DNA of 64,000 nt, taken from NCBI GenBank assembly GCA_028713555.1, contig JAQTOA010000003.1, positions 1 through 64,000 of the forward strand, read 5' to 3'. How positions within the stretch are numbered: position 1 is the first letter of the stretch; each line of letters opens with the position of its first letter. A program made the position numbers and the translations under genes. Below are positions 8,902 to 18,739 of this stretch, in pieces. The notes below the pieces were generated by a model. That model saw only the letters and a program-made list of their open reading frames with translations, was not told the DNA's origin and did not search any database. The stretch comes from Sterolibacterium sp. Its GTDB lineage: Bacteria; Pseudomonadota; Gammaproteobacteria; Burkholderiales; Rhodocyclaceae.

Positions 8902-9939
8902 TCAAGCTTTTTCCGGCGGCTTGGCGCGATATTGCCCCTGCATCGAAAGCATCCAACCGGGGTACTCCGATGGCAACGCGCTGACTTGATCGAGTGCCGT
9001 CAGCTCCTCGGCGGACAGTTCGAGATGGGTTGCGCCGAGGTTATCTGCGAGCTGATCCGGTGTCCTGGCGCCGACGACCACAGTGCTCACCTGTGGCCGG
9101 CTGAGCAGCCAAGCCAGCGCTACCTGTGCCACCGAGGCTTGGTGGTGCTGGGCTATCACGCGCATCGCATCGATGCAACGGAAGGCTCGTGGCTTGTCGA
9201 CCACAGGAAAGTCAGAACTCATGCGGCGCGCTCCCTCCGGCCCATCGCCATTGGGGCTGAACTTGCCGCTGAGCAGTCCTCCCGCCAACGGGCTCCAGAC
9301 CATGAGGCCGAGCTGCTGGTCTTGCAGCAGCGGCAGTACTTCGCGCTCCAAGTCGCGCCCGGCTATGGTGTAGTAAGCCTGCACACTTTCGAAACGGGTC
9401 CAGTGATTTTTTTCCGAGATCGCCAAGCCCTTCATGATCTGCCAAGCCGCCATGTTGCACAGGCCGATGTAACGCACCTTACCCGAGCGCACTAGGTCAT
9501 TTAGTGTGGAAAGCGCTTCCTCCAGAGGCGTCAGGGGATCGAAGCCATGCAACTGGTATAGATCGATGTGATCGAGTTGAAGCCGATTCAAACTGGCGTC
9601 CACTTGGTTCATCAGGTGGTAGCGCGACTGTCCTCGCGCGTTGGCCGCCGTCGCGTTCATGATACCTGTGGCCTTGGTCGCCACTATGATCTCGTCGCGC
9701 GGCAGGCCGAGGTTCTTGATCGCGTTGCCGGTAATGGTTTCCGACTCGCCCAGAGAATACACATTGGCGGTATCGATAAAGTTAACTCCGGCCTCGAAGG
9801 CTTGTTTCACCAGGATGGTGGCGGCATCTTGTCCCAGTCCACCCATGACCTTCCAGAAACCATGACCTCCGAAGGTCATGGTGCCCAGACACAGTTCAGA
9901 AACATAAAGGCCGGTGCGGCCCAAGAGGCGATAGCGCAT
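8902..9939 (-). CDS. Aldo/keto reductase
   Basis: The 345-residue protein has the complete catalytic tetrad of the family: Asp56 and Tyr61 (FIDTANVYSLGESE), Lys89 (IVATKATG) and His131 (LYQLHGFD). The C-terminal NAD(P)H-binding part includes VVVGARTPDQLADNL. It should be a cytoplasmic NADPH-dependent reductase of aldehydes or ketones; the substrate cannot be told. The frame is open upstream to 10083, but similarity starts at MRYRLLGRTG, so the ATG at 9939 is used. It is the first gene of a two-gene unit with the 121-residue protein. Confidence 0.9.
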   Translation of the reverse strand: MRYRLLGRTGLYVSELCLGTMTFGGHGFWKVMGGLGQDAATILVKQAFEAGVNFIDTANVYSLGESETITGNAIKNLGLPRDEIIVATKATGIMNATAANARGQSRYHLMNQVDASLNRLQLDHIDLYQLHGFDPLTPLEEALSTLNDLVRSGKVRYIGLCNMAAWQIMKGLAISEKNHWTRFESVQAYYTIAGRDLEREVLPLLQDQQLGLMVWSPLAGGLLSGKFSPNGDGPEGARRMSSDFPVVDKPRAFRCIDAMRVIAQHHQASVAQVALAWLLSRPQVSTVVVGARTPDQLADNLGATHLELSAEELTALDQVSALPSEYPGWMLSMQGQYRAKPPEKA

Positions 9940-10295
9940 GGCGTCTTCCCGAAAATGTATCAATGCGTTCAATACTAGCACTTTCCGCTCTGTCGCTAAC
10001 CGCGAATCGCCCTGTTGAGTTAGTGCTTGACATTGCCGATCCCTGAATTCATTAGGCCATACAGCTTTGCTTGGTGCCGCCAACTGCCAGGCACTATCAT
10101 TTGGAGCCTATAATTGACCCGTTCGTTGGAAGCCGATCTTGAGAAACACTTTACACAATCTCTTGCCGGGCGGAATTTTCGTTATGACTTCTTCGGCCAA
10201 GTTGTCGCGGTTGGACGCCGAATCGCTTACCTACCATTCCACATTTGGCCGATATGCCACTAGCCTGCAGTAGAGAACCGAGGAGGACGATTTGC
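9940..10295. other. Divergent intergenic region
   Basis: This 356-base gap separates the minus-strand aldo/keto reductase from the plus-strand HAD gene. A TTGACA at about 10028 and a TATAAT near 10110 are present but not paired at proper spacing with each other. I see no gene or strong palindrome here. Confidence 0.35.
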
Positions 10296-11036
10296 ATGAT
10301 CAAAGGAATATTTTTTGACGTAGGCGGAACCCTCTACAGTTACAGAAATCTGCAACCGGCCATGATGGTGTTGATGGAAACACTGGCGGCCAGGCTGGAA
10401 CTGGACATCGCGGAAGCTACCCGTCACTACCAACTTGCCAATAAGGAGGTAGACAGGCTTATGGCGGATAAGCCCTTCTACCTTTTTCGCGATTATTTCG
10501 AAGCCATATTCACGAACTTTCTCAACCGCGTTGATAAACAGCACCTGCAAAGCCACTTTGGCTGGTTTGAAGAATTCAAGCGTGAGACCTTGCTGGGTAG
10601 CCTGGAGATACGGGCCGACTGTCACGAGACGCTGGCTCGACTGAAAGATATGGGACTCTACCTTTCGGCAGTTTCAAATGCCGACGAGAACCAACTGGAG
10701 CCATTGATAAAGCGGGCGCAACTGCATCGATGGCTCACTCATTGGACCAGCTCTGAGGCAGCCCAGTCGTGCAAACCCGACAGACGTTTTTTTGAGATCG
10801 CCTTGAAAAAATCCGGTTTGTCTCCGGATCAGGTCCTGTTTGTCGGCGATTCCCTCGAGCAGGACATACAAGGCGCGCATGCAGTGGGAATGACCACGGT
10901 GTTGATCTCCGAAATCGACCAACCAGCGCCTATGCATATTGGCCGCGAAACACCGGAGCCGGACTTCAGTATCACCAGGCTAAGCGAATTGCCGGCAATC
11001 ATTGAAAGATTCGGTGGGCATATCGCGAATTTTTAG
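10296..11036 (+). CDS. HAD-family hydrolase
   Basis: This is a 246-residue haloacid dehalogenase superfamily protein with a helical cap. Motif I is FFDVGGTLY, so the nucleophile Asp is present but the usual second Asp two residues on is glycine, as in the DVGGTL subgroup. Motif II is AVSNAD, motif III the lysine in SCKPDRRFF, and motif IV VGDSLEQDI. It is probably a phosphatase of a small metabolite; the altered motif I may change or weaken acid-base catalysis. The start at 10296 follows an AGGAGG sequence. Confidence 0.85.
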   Translation: MIKGIFFDVGGTLYSYRNLQPAMMVLMETLAARLELDIAEATRHYQLANKEVDRLMADKPFYLFRDYFEAIFTNFLNRVDKQHLQSHFGWFEEFKRETLLGSLEIRADCHETLARLKDMGLYLSAVSNADENQLEPLIKRAQLHRWLTHWTSSEAAQSCKPDRRFFEIALKKSGLSPDQVLFVGDSLEQDIQGAHAVGMTTVLISEIDQPAPMHIGRETPEPDFSITRLSELPAIIERFGGHIANF

Positions 11037-11099
11037 GGTTACCACCCATCGATTGGCCTCAATAAGTTGTATTGGGAGATGGATGGAGTATCTGGGACA

Positions 11100-11675
11100 T
11101 CAGCTTGTCGAACGGGAAGCCGTTCTATTGTGCCAGATCAGTTCGTGGGTCCCTTTCGCATCATCGATCAGGCTGACGGTGCCGAACTCGAATTGCATCG
11201 AAAGCCACTTTGCGGGAGCAAGCCCCAGCAATTCTGCGGCGCAGAGTTTCATTACCCCTGCATGGGTCACCAGTATCGCGCTTCCCAAGCTTTGGCCGAC
11301 GAGATTGCCAAGGAAGTCCGCCACCCGTGAGCGCATTGCGCCCACCGACTCGCCGCTCGGCGGAGTGAACATGTGCGGATCCGCTGCCCACCGGTCGAGT
11401 TCGGTACGGTCGATGCCCGCCCACGGGCGCATTTCCCAGTCGCCGAAATCAAGCTCCAGCAGACGCGCATCGAATTGTGGTGCCGGGTGCAGCGCTTCGG
11501 CCAGCAAGCAGCAACGCGTCAGGGGACTGCTGAACACCGGCACATTCTTTGGCAGCAGGGAACGCAGCGACGCAGCGACGCTAGCCGCGTCCCCGGCCAG
11601 CGCCAGATCGCTGCGGCCATAGCACAGCCCCGGCATCACGTCCGGGGGTGGATGACGGATCAGGAAAAGCTGCAC
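11100..11675 (-). CDS. cobC: Alpha-ribazole phosphatase (histidine phosphatase family)
   Basis: The 191-residue protein opens with [11 protein letters not shown] and CYGRSDL, as in CobC-type members of the histidine phosphatase family, with the catalytic histidine in the first motif. A second catalytic histidine is in VTHAGVMK. By family it removes phosphate from alpha-ribazole phosphate during nucleotide-loop assembly of cobalamin. A GTG at 11675 is the likely start; it lies inside the last codons of cobS, so the two are translationally coupled. The frame upstream of this is only the shadow of cobS. It is the last gene of cobT-cobS-cobC. Confidence 0.85.
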   Translation of the reverse strand: MQLFLIRHPPPDVMPGLCYGRSDLALAGDAASVAASLRSLLPKNVPVFSSPLTRCCLLAEALHPAPQFDARLLELDFGDWEMRPWAGIDRTELDRWAADPHMFTPPSGESVGAMRSRVADFLGNLVGQSLGSAILVTHAGVMKLCAAELLGLAPAKWLSMQFEFGTVSLIDDAKGTHELIWHNRTASRSTS

Positions 11676-12439
11676 AACAGTCCCAGGTAAAAGGCCAGCT
11701 CGGTCACCTGCTGGGCAGCGCCGAGACAATCGCCGGTATAGCCGCCGATGCGGCGGACGAAGTAGCGCGCCGCCAGCCATGTGGTCAGAACGACGATGAC
11801 AAGGGCGACGAGCGTATCCTGCCAGGGCAGCAAGGCGCAGGGCGCCAAGCCGAAGACGGCGGCCAGCAGCACTTCGCCCACGCTCATGCGTCGCGCCAGC
11901 GGCTTGGATTTTGCGCTTTCGTCTTCGCGAACATAATCGAGCGCCCGAATCAACAGCGTGGATGCCAGGCGGGAAACGGAGTGACCGGCGATGATAACGA
12001 GGGCGAATGCCGACGCCAGATACTCGTCGTCCAATTCGACCAAGGCGTTCCATTTCGCCAGGAGCAGCAGGCTGATGCCGATGGCACCATAGCTGCCGAG
12101 GCGCGAGTCTTTCATGATCAATAGAACCTGCGCCTTTCCCCAGCCGCCGCCGAAGCCGTCGCAGCTGTCGGAAAAGCCGTCTTCGTGGAAAGCGCCGGTG
12201 GCCAGGATCGTCGCCGCCATGCCGAGCAGCACTGCCAGCGACATTGGTAGCACCAAGGCCGCGAGCAACGTGACCGCTGCGCCGATGCCGCCGATGATGA
12301 CGCCGACCAGCGGGAAATAACGCGCCGCATGGTCGAGCTGATCCTGGGAGTGCCCGACCCAGGCCGGCACCGGCAGCCGCGTGAAGAAGCGCAACGCGGC
12401 GAAGAAATATTCGAGTTCGCGGATGGCCAAGCGCATCAT
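11660..12439 (-). CDS. cobS: Adenosylcobinamide-GDP ribazoletransferase
   Basis: A 259-residue integral membrane protein of the CobS family. Signature segments are [12 protein letters not shown] near the N-terminus and [18 protein letters not shown], the acidic, Mg-binding part, near residue 90. Several hydrophobic helices follow. It joins adenosylcobinamide-GDP to alpha-ribazole at the inner membrane. The gene overlaps the cobT stop by four bases and the cobC start by 16, giving a tightly coupled operon under the upstream cobalamin riboswitch. Confidence 0.93.
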   Translation of the reverse strand: MMRLAIRELEYFFAALRFFTRLPVPAWVGHSQDQLDHAARYFPLVGVIIGGIGAAVTLLAALVLPMSLAVLLGMAATILATGAFHEDGFSDSCDGFGGGWGKAQVLLIMKDSRLGSYGAIGISLLLLAKWNALVELDDEYLASAFALVIIAGHSVSRLASTLLIRALDYVREDESAKSKPLARRMSVGEVLLAAVFGLAPCALLPWQDTLVALVIVVLTTWLAARYFVRRIGGYTGDCLGAAQQVTELAFYLGLLCSFS

Positions 12440-13476
12440 GCCTTGTTGCTCACCCCAGCTGATTCGAAGCTCGCCATCTCATCGAGGAAGGCTGCGGCAG
12501 CCGCGACCAGCGGGTAAGCCAGCGCGGCGCCGGTACCCTCGCCTAGGCGCATGCCGAGCTGCAACAGCGGCTTTGCACCCAGGTAGTCGAGTTGTATGGC
12601 GTGGCCCGCCTCATCGGAACGGTGCGCGAAAACGCAGTAGTCAAGAATGGCCGGCGAAAGCCCTGCCGCAACCAGCAGTGCGGAGGTGACGATGAAGCCG
12701 TCGATCAATAGCAGCATGCGTCGTTCGGCGGCGGCCAGCATGGCGCCGACAAGCATGGCGATTTCGAAACCGCCGAACTGCGCCAGCACCGCCGGCGCAT
12801 CGTCGTGCGCTCCGGCGTAGCGCGGCAGTGCCTGCGCCAGCAGCATGCGCTTCCTCTCCAGGCCGGCATCGTCGAGGCCGGTGCCGCGGCCGATGCAGGC
12901 CGCCAGCGGCATCCCGGTCAGGCAATGGGTGATCAGCGAGGCACTGGCGGTATTGCCGATGCCCATCTCGCCGAAGCCAAGCACATTGCAACCACTATCG
13001 GCCAAGGCGCGGGCAATCTTCTCGCCGTAGGCCAGCGCAGCGTCACGCTGGGCTGCGTCCATCGCCGGCCCTTCGAGATAGTTCGCAGTGCCGTGCGCCA
13101 CCTTGGCATCGATGAGGTCGGCACGCACGCCGAAGTCATGATTGACGCCGGCATCGACGACGGTCAGCGCCATGCCCGCCTGTCGCGCCAGGACGTTGAT
13201 CGCTGCGCCGCCAGCGAGGAAGTTCTCGACCATCTGCCAAGTGACGTCCTGCGGATAGGCCGAGACGCCAGCCTTGGCCGCACCGTGATCGCCGGCGCAG
13301 ACCAGGATGTGCGGCCTGGTCAGTCGCGGCGTCAGGGTATTCTGTATCTGGCCGAGTTGCAGGGCCAAGGCTTCCAGCCGGCCGAGGCTGCCCGGCGGCT
13401 TGGTCTTGCCGTCTATTTTGGCCTGCAGCGCAGCCGCGAGCCATGGATCTATCGCTTGTATGGTGTTTGAACGCAT
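12436..13476 (-). CDS. cobT: Nicotinate-nucleotide-dimethylbenzimidazole phosphoribosyltransferase
   Basis: The 346-residue protein is full length for CobT. Recognisable parts are [12 protein letters not shown] at the N-terminus, [18 protein letters not shown], and [13 protein letters not shown]. It makes alpha-ribazole phosphate from dimethylbenzimidazole and nicotinate mononucleotide. It is the first gene after the riboswitch and an intrinsic terminator, so its transcription should drop when cobalamin is plentiful. Confidence 0.95.
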   Translation of the reverse strand: MRSNTIQAIDPWLAAALQAKIDGKTKPPGSLGRLEALALQLGQIQNTLTPRLTRPHILVCAGDHGAAKAGVSAYPQDVTWQMVENFLAGGAAINVLARQAGMALTVVDAGVNHDFGVRADLIDAKVAHGTANYLEGPAMDAAQRDAALAYGEKIARALADSGCNVLGFGEMGIGNTASASLITHCLTGMPLAACIGRGTGLDDAGLERKRMLLAQALPRYAGAHDDAPAVLAQFGGFEIAMLVGAMLAAAERRMLLLIDGFIVTSALLVAAGLSPAILDYCVFAHRSDEAGHAIQLDYLGAKPLLQLGMRLGEGTGAALAYPLVAAAAAFLDEMASFESAGVSNKA

Positions 13477-13495
13477 CCGATTCTTCCTTTCAGGT

Positions 13496-13540
13496 AAACA
13501 AAAAGGCTACGCCATGCGCGGCCATGCGCACGGCGTAGCC
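13496..13540 (-). terminator. Intrinsic terminator of the cobT riboswitch leader
   Basis: On the minus strand a nine-base-pair perfect stem (GGCTACGCC at 13532-13540 with its complement at 13505-13513) is followed directly by TTTTTGTTT. It lies between the riboswitch and the cobT start at 13476. This placement suggests that ligand binding is read out by premature transcription termination. Confidence 0.75.
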
Positions 13541-13561
13541 CTTGCCAAAGGCTTAAATAGA

Positions 13562-13765
13562 AACCAGCAGGTCTTCTGGCTCTCGGATCGACCGGAATCG
13601 CCGCGCCTTCCCGCCGGGGTGTTCCCGGCAGTGGCTGGCCGATGGGTTGAACTCGGCCCTGCGGCATCCGTTCCCGATTACAGCGGCGGGCCCGCCACGG
13701 AATTGCACCGTGTTCCTGGATGCTGGATCGGCACGAATTATGGCGACTGCCAGATTACGGCGCAA
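13562..13765 (-). promoter_or_regulatory. Cobalamin riboswitch upstream of cobTSC
   Basis: Read on the minus strand, the leader has the expected order of conserved elements: a GGTGCAATTCCGTGGCGGG segment, CGCTGTAATCGGGAACGG, the GCCACTG B12-box core, GGGAAGG, and a closing AGCCAGAAGACCTGC. It ends about 20 bases before the terminator at 13496-13540. The 5' boundary is approximate. It reaches to within about 40 bases of the divergent cobU start. Confidence 0.9.
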
Positions 13766-13807
13766 GCCCGCCGAAAACAAGCCGCTTGCCTGTGATACGC
13801 TCCTCAC

Positions 13808-14359
13808 ATGTCTGAACTGATATTGGGCGGTGCGCGTTCCGGGAAAAGCGCGCTGGCGGAGAAACGGGCGCGAGCATCCGGCCTGCATGTCGTCTACCTG
13901 GCCACTGCGGAAACGCACGACGCGGAGATGACGCGCCGCATTGAGCACCACCGCGCGCGGCGGCCTGCCGAATGGGGGCTGGTCGAGACGCCGCTCCATC
14001 TGGCGGCGGCTCTGCGCCAGCATGCCGCCGCCGATGCCTGCCTGCTCGTTGATTGCCTGACCCTGTGGCTTTCCAACCTGTTCTTCGCCGGCCACGCGGC
14101 GGCGCAAGCCGAGGCTGGACAAGCCATCGATTGCGCGCTGCTGGCGGATGAAACGCAGGCCTTGCTCGATCTACTGCCGACCCTGCCCGGGCGTATCATT
14201 CTGGTTTCCAATGAGGTCGGCTGGGGCATCGTGCCCATGGAGCCTGTTTCCCGCCTGTTCGCCGACGAACAGGGTCGCCTGAATCAGCACGTCGCGGCGG
14301 TGGCGGAGCGGGTGACGCTGGTGGCCGCCGGCCTGCCCCTGGAACTCAAGCTCGCATAG
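13808..14359 (+). CDS. cobU: Adenosylcobinamide kinase / guanylyltransferase
   Basis: The 183-residue protein starts with the P-loop [14 protein letters not shown] and keeps the family segments [37 protein letters not shown] and [11 protein letters not shown]. It phosphorylates adenosylcobinamide and then adds GMP from GTP, producing the substrate of CobS. It is divergent from the cobT leader and its promoter must overlap or lie within the DNA encoding the riboswitch on the other strand. Its 3' end overlaps the convergent cobQ by 14 bases. Confidence 0.95.
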   Translation: MSELILGGARSGKSALAEKRARASGLHVVYLATAETHDAEMTRRIEHHRARRPAEWGLVETPLHLAAALRQHAAADACLLVDCLTLWLSNLFFAGHAAAQAEAGQAIDCALLADETQALLDLLPTLPGRIILVSNEVGWGIVPMEPVSRLFADEQGRLNQHVAAVAERVTLVAAGLPLELKLA

Positions 14360-15821
14360 CCGGCAGCCACTCCGCCAGCCGTTGCCAGTCGAGGTGCTGT
14401 TCCAGCGCGTCGGCCAGGCGGTCGATGTCGGCTTCGCGCCTGGCCGCCAGGTCAAAATGCCCGAATGATGCTGCATCGGCCGGGCTGGCCCAGGCAAGCA
14501 AGGCGGTGAGCGCCGCCGGCGTGTCGAACAGGCCATGTACATAGCTGGCGAAAATCCGGCCGTCTTCCGACATTGCCCCGTCGGGCCTGCCGTCGAGATG
14601 CACGGCAGGTCTCGCCATTGCCGGCCCATGCGAGACGCCCATGTGGATCTCGTAGCCCTTGAGTTCTGCGCCAGCCGCAAGCGCCAGCATGCCGATGACA
14701 TTGCCCAGTTGCTTCTCGGCGGCAAGCGTCGTCTCAAGATCGAGGAGTCCGAGTCCGGCCATACTGCCCGGCGCGCCTTCCAGTCCGAGCGGATCATGCA
14801 GCGCGCGGCCCAGCATCTGCAGCCCGCCGCAGATGCCGATCAGCTTGCCACCGTAACGCAGGTGGCGCTGAATCGCCTGCTCCCAGCCGTTGGCGCGCAG
14901 CCAGGCGAGGTCAGCCTGTACCGCCTTGCTGCCGGGCAGGACAATCAGGTCGGCAGGCGGAATGGTTTCCCCCGGACCGACGAAACGGAAGGCCAGTTCC
15001 GGATGCAGGCGCAGCGGGTCGCAATCGGTGGCGTTGGAAATACGCGGCAGCGCTGGCGCGATCACGCGCAGCCGCGATTCGGAATCGCCGCTGACAGCCC
15101 GCGGCAAAGCATCCTCGGCGTCGAGATGCAGGCCGTTAAGATACGGCAGGACTCCCAGCACAGGCTTGCCGGTACGTCCCTCCAGCCAGTCCAGCCCGGA
15201 CTGCAACAGGCTCATATCGCCGCGGAAGCGGTTGATGACGAAGCCGACGACGCGCGCCTGCTCGCTCTCGGAGAGCAGAGCAAGTGTGCCGACCAGATGG
15301 GCAAAGACGCCGCCGCGGTCGATGTCGGCGACCAGGATCACCGGACAGTCAGCCAGTTCGGCGAAGCCCATGTTGGCGATGTCGCGGTCGCGCAGGTTGA
15401 TCTCGGCCGGGCTGCCGGCGCCCTCGACCATCACCACTTCGTATTGCGCCGTGAGCCGGTTGAAGGATTCCATCACCGCCGCCATCGCGCGCGGTTTGTA
15501 GTCGTGGTAGGTGCGTGCGTCCATGTCGTGGCGCGCTTTGCCGTGGATGATGATCTGGGCGCCGATGTCGCTGGAGGGCTTGAGCAACACCGGATTGAAG
15601 TCGGTATGCAGCGGTACGCGCGCGGCCATCGCCTGCAGCGCCTGGGCACGGCCGATCTCGCCGCCATCGCTGGTCACCGCGCTGTTCAGGGCCATGTTCT
15701 GCGGCTTGAAGGGCGCCACGCGCACGCCGCGCCGCGCCAGCACGCGGCAAAAACCGGCCACCAGCACCGTCTTGCCGGCATCGGAGGTGGTGCCTTGCAC
15801 CATCAGGGTATCGCTGCGCAT
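14346..15821 (-). CDS. cobQ: Cobyric acid synthase
   Basis: A 491-residue protein with the N-terminal ATP-binding amidoligase domain ([19 protein letters not shown], then [10 protein letters not shown]) and a C-terminal class I glutamine amidotransferase domain with the nucleophile in [11 protein letters not shown] and a later histidine near SYVHGLFD. It amidates adenosylcobyrinic acid a,c-diamide at four carboxylates. Its start at 15821 faces cbiB across 26 bases, so the two promoters overlap. Confidence 0.95.
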   Translation of the reverse strand: MRSDTLMVQGTTSDAGKTVLVAGFCRVLARRGVRVAPFKPQNMALNSAVTSDGGEIGRAQALQAMAARVPLHTDFNPVLLKPSSDIGAQIIIHGKARHDMDARTYHDYKPRAMAAVMESFNRLTAQYEVVMVEGAGSPAEINLRDRDIANMGFAELADCPVILVADIDRGGVFAHLVGTLALLSESEQARVVGFVINRFRGDMSLLQSGLDWLEGRTGKPVLGVLPYLNGLHLDAEDALPRAVSGDSESRLRVIAPALPRISNATDCDPLRLHPELAFRFVGPGETIPPADLIVLPGSKAVQADLAWLRANGWEQAIQRHLRYGGKLIGICGGLQMLGRALHDPLGLEGAPGSMAGLGLLDLETTLAAEKQLGNVIGMLALAAGAELKGYEIHMGVSHGPAMARPAVHLDGRPDGAMSEDGRIFASYVHGLFDTPAALTALLAWASPADAASFGHFDLAARREADIDRLADALEQHLDWQRLAEWLPAMRA

Positions 15822-15847
15822 AGTAAAATTTGTCGTTTAAAGTTTAG

Positions 15848-16807
15848 ATGCAGCCAATGCTGCGCCGCCGCGATTATCCCATGCCCCACTGGTACGCCCC
15901 CCTGATTGCAGCGCTGGCAGCGATACTTCTTGACCGTCTGCTCGGCGAGCCGCGCCGGTTTCATCCGCTGGTCGGTTTCGGACGCTGCGCCGATGCCATC
16001 GAAAAGAGATTGCGGCATCCGGCGCTCAGGTCTCCGCTCCCCCTGCGCCTGACCGGCCTCCTGGCATTGACGCTGACACTGCTGCCGTGGCTTGCTTTGG
16101 CGGTGTGGCTGCGGACACAACTGGGCCTGGTCGTCGACGTCTTGCTGCTGTATTTTTCCCTAGGGGCGAGAAGCCTGGCCGAGCATGCCGAGGCGGTCGC
16201 CATCCCGCTAGCCGAAGGTCGTCTGGAGGAGGCGCGGCAGCGCGTCGGCCTGATAGTCAGCCGCGACACCCAAGCGCTGGATATTCACGGCGTGGCGCGC
16301 GCCGGCGTCGAATCGGTGCTGGAGAACGGCAACGACGCGGTGTTCGGCGCGCTCTTCTGGTTTGTCGTGGCCGGCGGGCCGGGAGCTTTGCTCTTCCGGC
16401 TGGCCAACACCCTCGATGCGATGTGGGGCTACCGCACACCACGCTTTCTCCATTTCGGCTGGGCGGCGGCGCGTCTCGACGATCTGCTCAACTATCTACC
16501 GGCCCGACTGACCGCCTTGTCCTATGCCCTGCTCGGAAAAACCAGCGCCGCGCTCGACTGCTGGCGCAAGCAGGCGGGCGCTTGGGACAGCCCCAACGCA
16601 GGGCCGGTAATGGCTTCGGGGGCCGGCGCGTTGGGTCTCAGGCTGGGCGGCAGCGCGAGCTACCACGGCAGCAGCGAAACCCGTCCGCAACTGGGCTTCG
16701 GCACCGAACCTGTGGCTGGAGACATCCGTCGCGCCATCGCCTTGATGCAGCGCACGCTATGGCTTTGGCTGGCGCTTTGGGCTGCGTGGAGCACGGCCCT
16801 TGCTTGA
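15848..16807 (+). CDS. cbiB: Adenosylcobinamide-phosphate synthase
   Basis: This 319-residue membrane protein has family segments LLDRLLGEPRRFHPLVGFG, REVSRDT-like IVSRDTQALD and VESVLENGNDAVFGALFW, followed by ANTLDAMWGYRTPRF. It attaches aminopropanol phosphate to adenosylcobyric acid. ATG codons at 15848 and 15881 (MPHWYAP) are both possible; the second gives a more usual N-terminus. It overlaps the next gene by 8 bases and begins a cbiB-cobD-btuF operon. Confidence 0.92.
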   Translation: MQPMLRRRDYPMPHWYAPLIAALAAILLDRLLGEPRRFHPLVGFGRCADAIEKRLRHPALRSPLPLRLTGLLALTLTLLPWLALAVWLRTQLGLVVDVLLLYFSLGARSLAEHAEAVAIPLAEGRLEEARQRVGLIVSRDTQALDIHGVARAGVESVLENGNDAVFGALFWFVVAGGPGALLFRLANTLDAMWGYRTPRFLHFGWAAARLDDLLNYLPARLTALSYALLGKTSAALDCWRKQAGAWDSPNAGPVMASGAGALGLRLGGSASYHGSSETRPQLGFGTEPVAGDIRRAIALMQRTLWLWLALWAAWSTALA

Positions 16808-17816
16808 GCACGGTGGCAGCCTCAACGCGGCGGCTGTCCGCTACGGCCGGCCGGCGGAGGAATGGCTGGATCTGTCTACCGGCATCAACCCGCATGGCTA
16901 TCCGGTGCCCGTGCTCGATCCGGAATGCTGGCGCCGCCTGCCGCAGGATAACGACGGCCTGGAAAACGCGGCGCGGGCCTATTACGGCTGTCCGCAGCTG
17001 CTTGCCGTGGCCGGTTCTCAGGCGGCAATCCAGGCACTGCCCAGACTCTTCCCGTCTGGCCGGGTCCTGATGCTGGCGCCTTCTTACGCCGAGCACGCCG
17101 CAGCCTGGCAACGCGCCGGCCATACTTTGCAATTGCTGGCTGCAAATGCCGAGAATATCGACCTCGAAGCGGCAGCGGCTAGCTGTGACTACGTGTTGCT
17201 TTGTCAGCCCAACAATCCCACTGGCACGCGCTTCTCCAAGACGAGACTCTTGGCATTGACCGAATCTCTGAAAAAACGCGGCGGAGTTCTGGTGCTCGAC
17301 GAAGCCTTTATGGATTGCACCCAGGAAGACAGCTTGGCTGCGGCCAGCGACCGGCCAGGACTGATCGTACTGCGTTCGCTGGGAAAGTTCTTCGGTCTGG
17401 CCGGGGCGCGCGTCGGCTTCGTCCTGGCCGAAGCAGGTCTCCTCGCCGCATTGCGCGAAGTTCTCGGGCCTTGGCCTCTGACTGGCCCTGCGCGTGCCGT
17501 GGCGCACACCGCGCTGACCGATCATGCCTGGCAGGAAGCCATGAGGCGGTGCCTATTGGAAGAAGGCTCCAGACTTTCCTGCCTGCTGAGTGATTGTCAT
17601 CTGGGGCTGCCGCAAGGAACACCGCTATTTCAATGGTTGCTGCATGCGCAGGCGGCTGCCATGCACGAAACTTTGGCGCGGCGCGGCATTCTGATCCGTC
17701 TTTATAACGCCCCTGCCAGCTTGCCCAGCCTGCGTTTTGGCCTGCCGGGCAGCGAGGAAGCGTGGGCGCGTCTCGCAGCAGCGCTGAAAGAATTGGAGAG
17801 TTCCAATGTGGTTTGA
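16800..17816 (+). CDS. cobD: Threonine-phosphate decarboxylase
   Basis: A fold-type I PLP enzyme of 338 residues. The PLP lysine is in RSLGKFFGLAGARVGF, and other class II aminotransferase marks are STGINPHGYP, QPNNPTGT and LVLDEAFMD. It makes aminopropanol phosphate, the substrate of CbiB, which fits the operon. The start is a TTG inside the end of cbiB (8-base overlap). Some nomenclatures call this gene cobC; that should not be confused with the phosphatase at 11100. Confidence 0.9.
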   Translation: MLEHGGSLNAAAVRYGRPAEEWLDLSTGINPHGYPVPVLDPECWRRLPQDNDGLENAARAYYGCPQLLAVAGSQAAIQALPRLFPSGRVLMLAPSYAEHAAAWQRAGHTLQLLAANAENIDLEAAAASCDYVLLCQPNNPTGTRFSKTRLLALTESLKKRGGVLVLDEAFMDCTQEDSLAAASDRPGLIVLRSLGKFFGLAGARVGFVLAEAGLLAALREVLGPWPLTGPARAVAHTALTDHAWQEAMRRCLLEEGSRLSCLLSDCHLGLPQGTPLFQWLLHAQAAAMHETLARRGILIRLYNAPASLPSLRFGLPGSEEAWARLAAALKELESSNVV

Positions 17817-18711
17817 AAGAAGTCTCATCGCCGCGATATTTTTGCTGGCCCTGCCGTTGGCCAACGCCGAGATCATCGTGCACGATGACACCAGGCAGTC
17901 TGTCCGGCTGTCGGCGCCGGCGAGACGCATTGTCAGTCTGGCGCCGCACATCACTGAAAATCTTTACGCCGCGGGCGCCGGCGCATTCATCGTCGGAGCC
18001 GTCGACTATAGCGATTACCCCGAGGCCGCCAAGCAACTGCCACGCGTCGGCGACTATGCCCGTTTCGATCCGGAAGCCATCCTGGCGCTGAAGCCCGATC
18101 TGTTGATTGCCTGGGACAGCGGCAATCCTGACTTCCATTTGGCGAGGTTAAAGACGCTCGGCCTGCCGTTGTTTATCAGCCGGCCGCAGAAGATCGACGA
18201 CATCGCGACCAGCATAGCGCGCTTCGGCGAGTTGGCTGGCACGCGCGCCGTTGCCATGGCTGCGGTACGCGCCTTCCGTGCACGCCATACCGAACTTTCC
18301 GCCCGATATGCCAGCCGACCGCCGGTGCGCACCTTTTACCAGATTTGGAACCAGCCCCTCGTGACCGTCAATGGCGAGCAGTTAATCAGCGATGTAATGC
18401 GCGTGTGCGGTGCCGAAAACATTTTTGCCGGCCTTTCGCAGTTGGCGCCGACGGTTTCCGTCGAAGCCGTGCTCGCCGCCAATCCGGAAGCCATCGTCGC
18501 CAGCGGTATGGACGAAACCCGGCCAGAATGGCTGGACATGTGGCGGCGCTGGCAAGACCTGACGGCGGTTGTCCGCGGCAACATTTTCTTCATTCCCCCC
18601 GACATCATCAACCGCAACACGCCGCGTGTCCTCGATGGCGCCCAACTGCTCTGCACCCAGTTGGAGACAGCGCGCAGCCGACGACCCGCTGCGAGAATAA
18701 ACAAGAAATAA
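17806..18711 (+). CDS. btuF: Periplasmic cobalamin/corrinoid-binding protein (BtuF-like)
   Basis: The 301-residue product has a signal peptide (to about residue 21, ANA) and a helical-backbone metal-receptor fold. ARRIVSLAPHITENLYAAGAG and KPDLLIAWDSGNP are typical for BtuF-like proteins. It would pass corrinoids from BtuB to an inner-membrane ABC importer; btuC and btuD genes are not in the window. It overlaps cobD by 11 bases. Its stop at 18711 lies next to the 3' end of a convergent cobO fragment. Confidence 0.85.
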   Translation: MWFERSLIAAIFLLALPLANAEIIVHDDTRQSVRLSAPARRIVSLAPHITENLYAAGAGAFIVGAVDYSDYPEAAKQLPRVGDYARFDPEAILALKPDLLIAWDSGNPDFHLARLKTLGLPLFISRPQKIDDIATSIARFGELAGTRAVAMAAVRAFRARHTELSARYASRPPVRTFYQIWNQPLVTVNGEQLISDVMRVCGAENIFAGLSQLAPTVSVEAVLAANPEAIVASGMDETRPEWLDMWRRWQDLTAVVRGNIFFIPPDIINRNTPRVLDGAQLLCTQLETARSRRPAARINKK

Positions 18712-18739
18712 AGCCCCCTGAGCCAAGGTCGAGGCCAGG

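Noticed and set aside
11676-12053. Long N-terminal extension of the alpha-ribazole phosphatase
   Set aside because: This part is the shadow of cobS in another frame; family similarity starts at the GTG at 11675.
14535-15905. 456-residue plus-strand open frame
   Set aside because: It lies antisense to cobQ, which has all its catalytic segments, and shows no protein motifs of its own.
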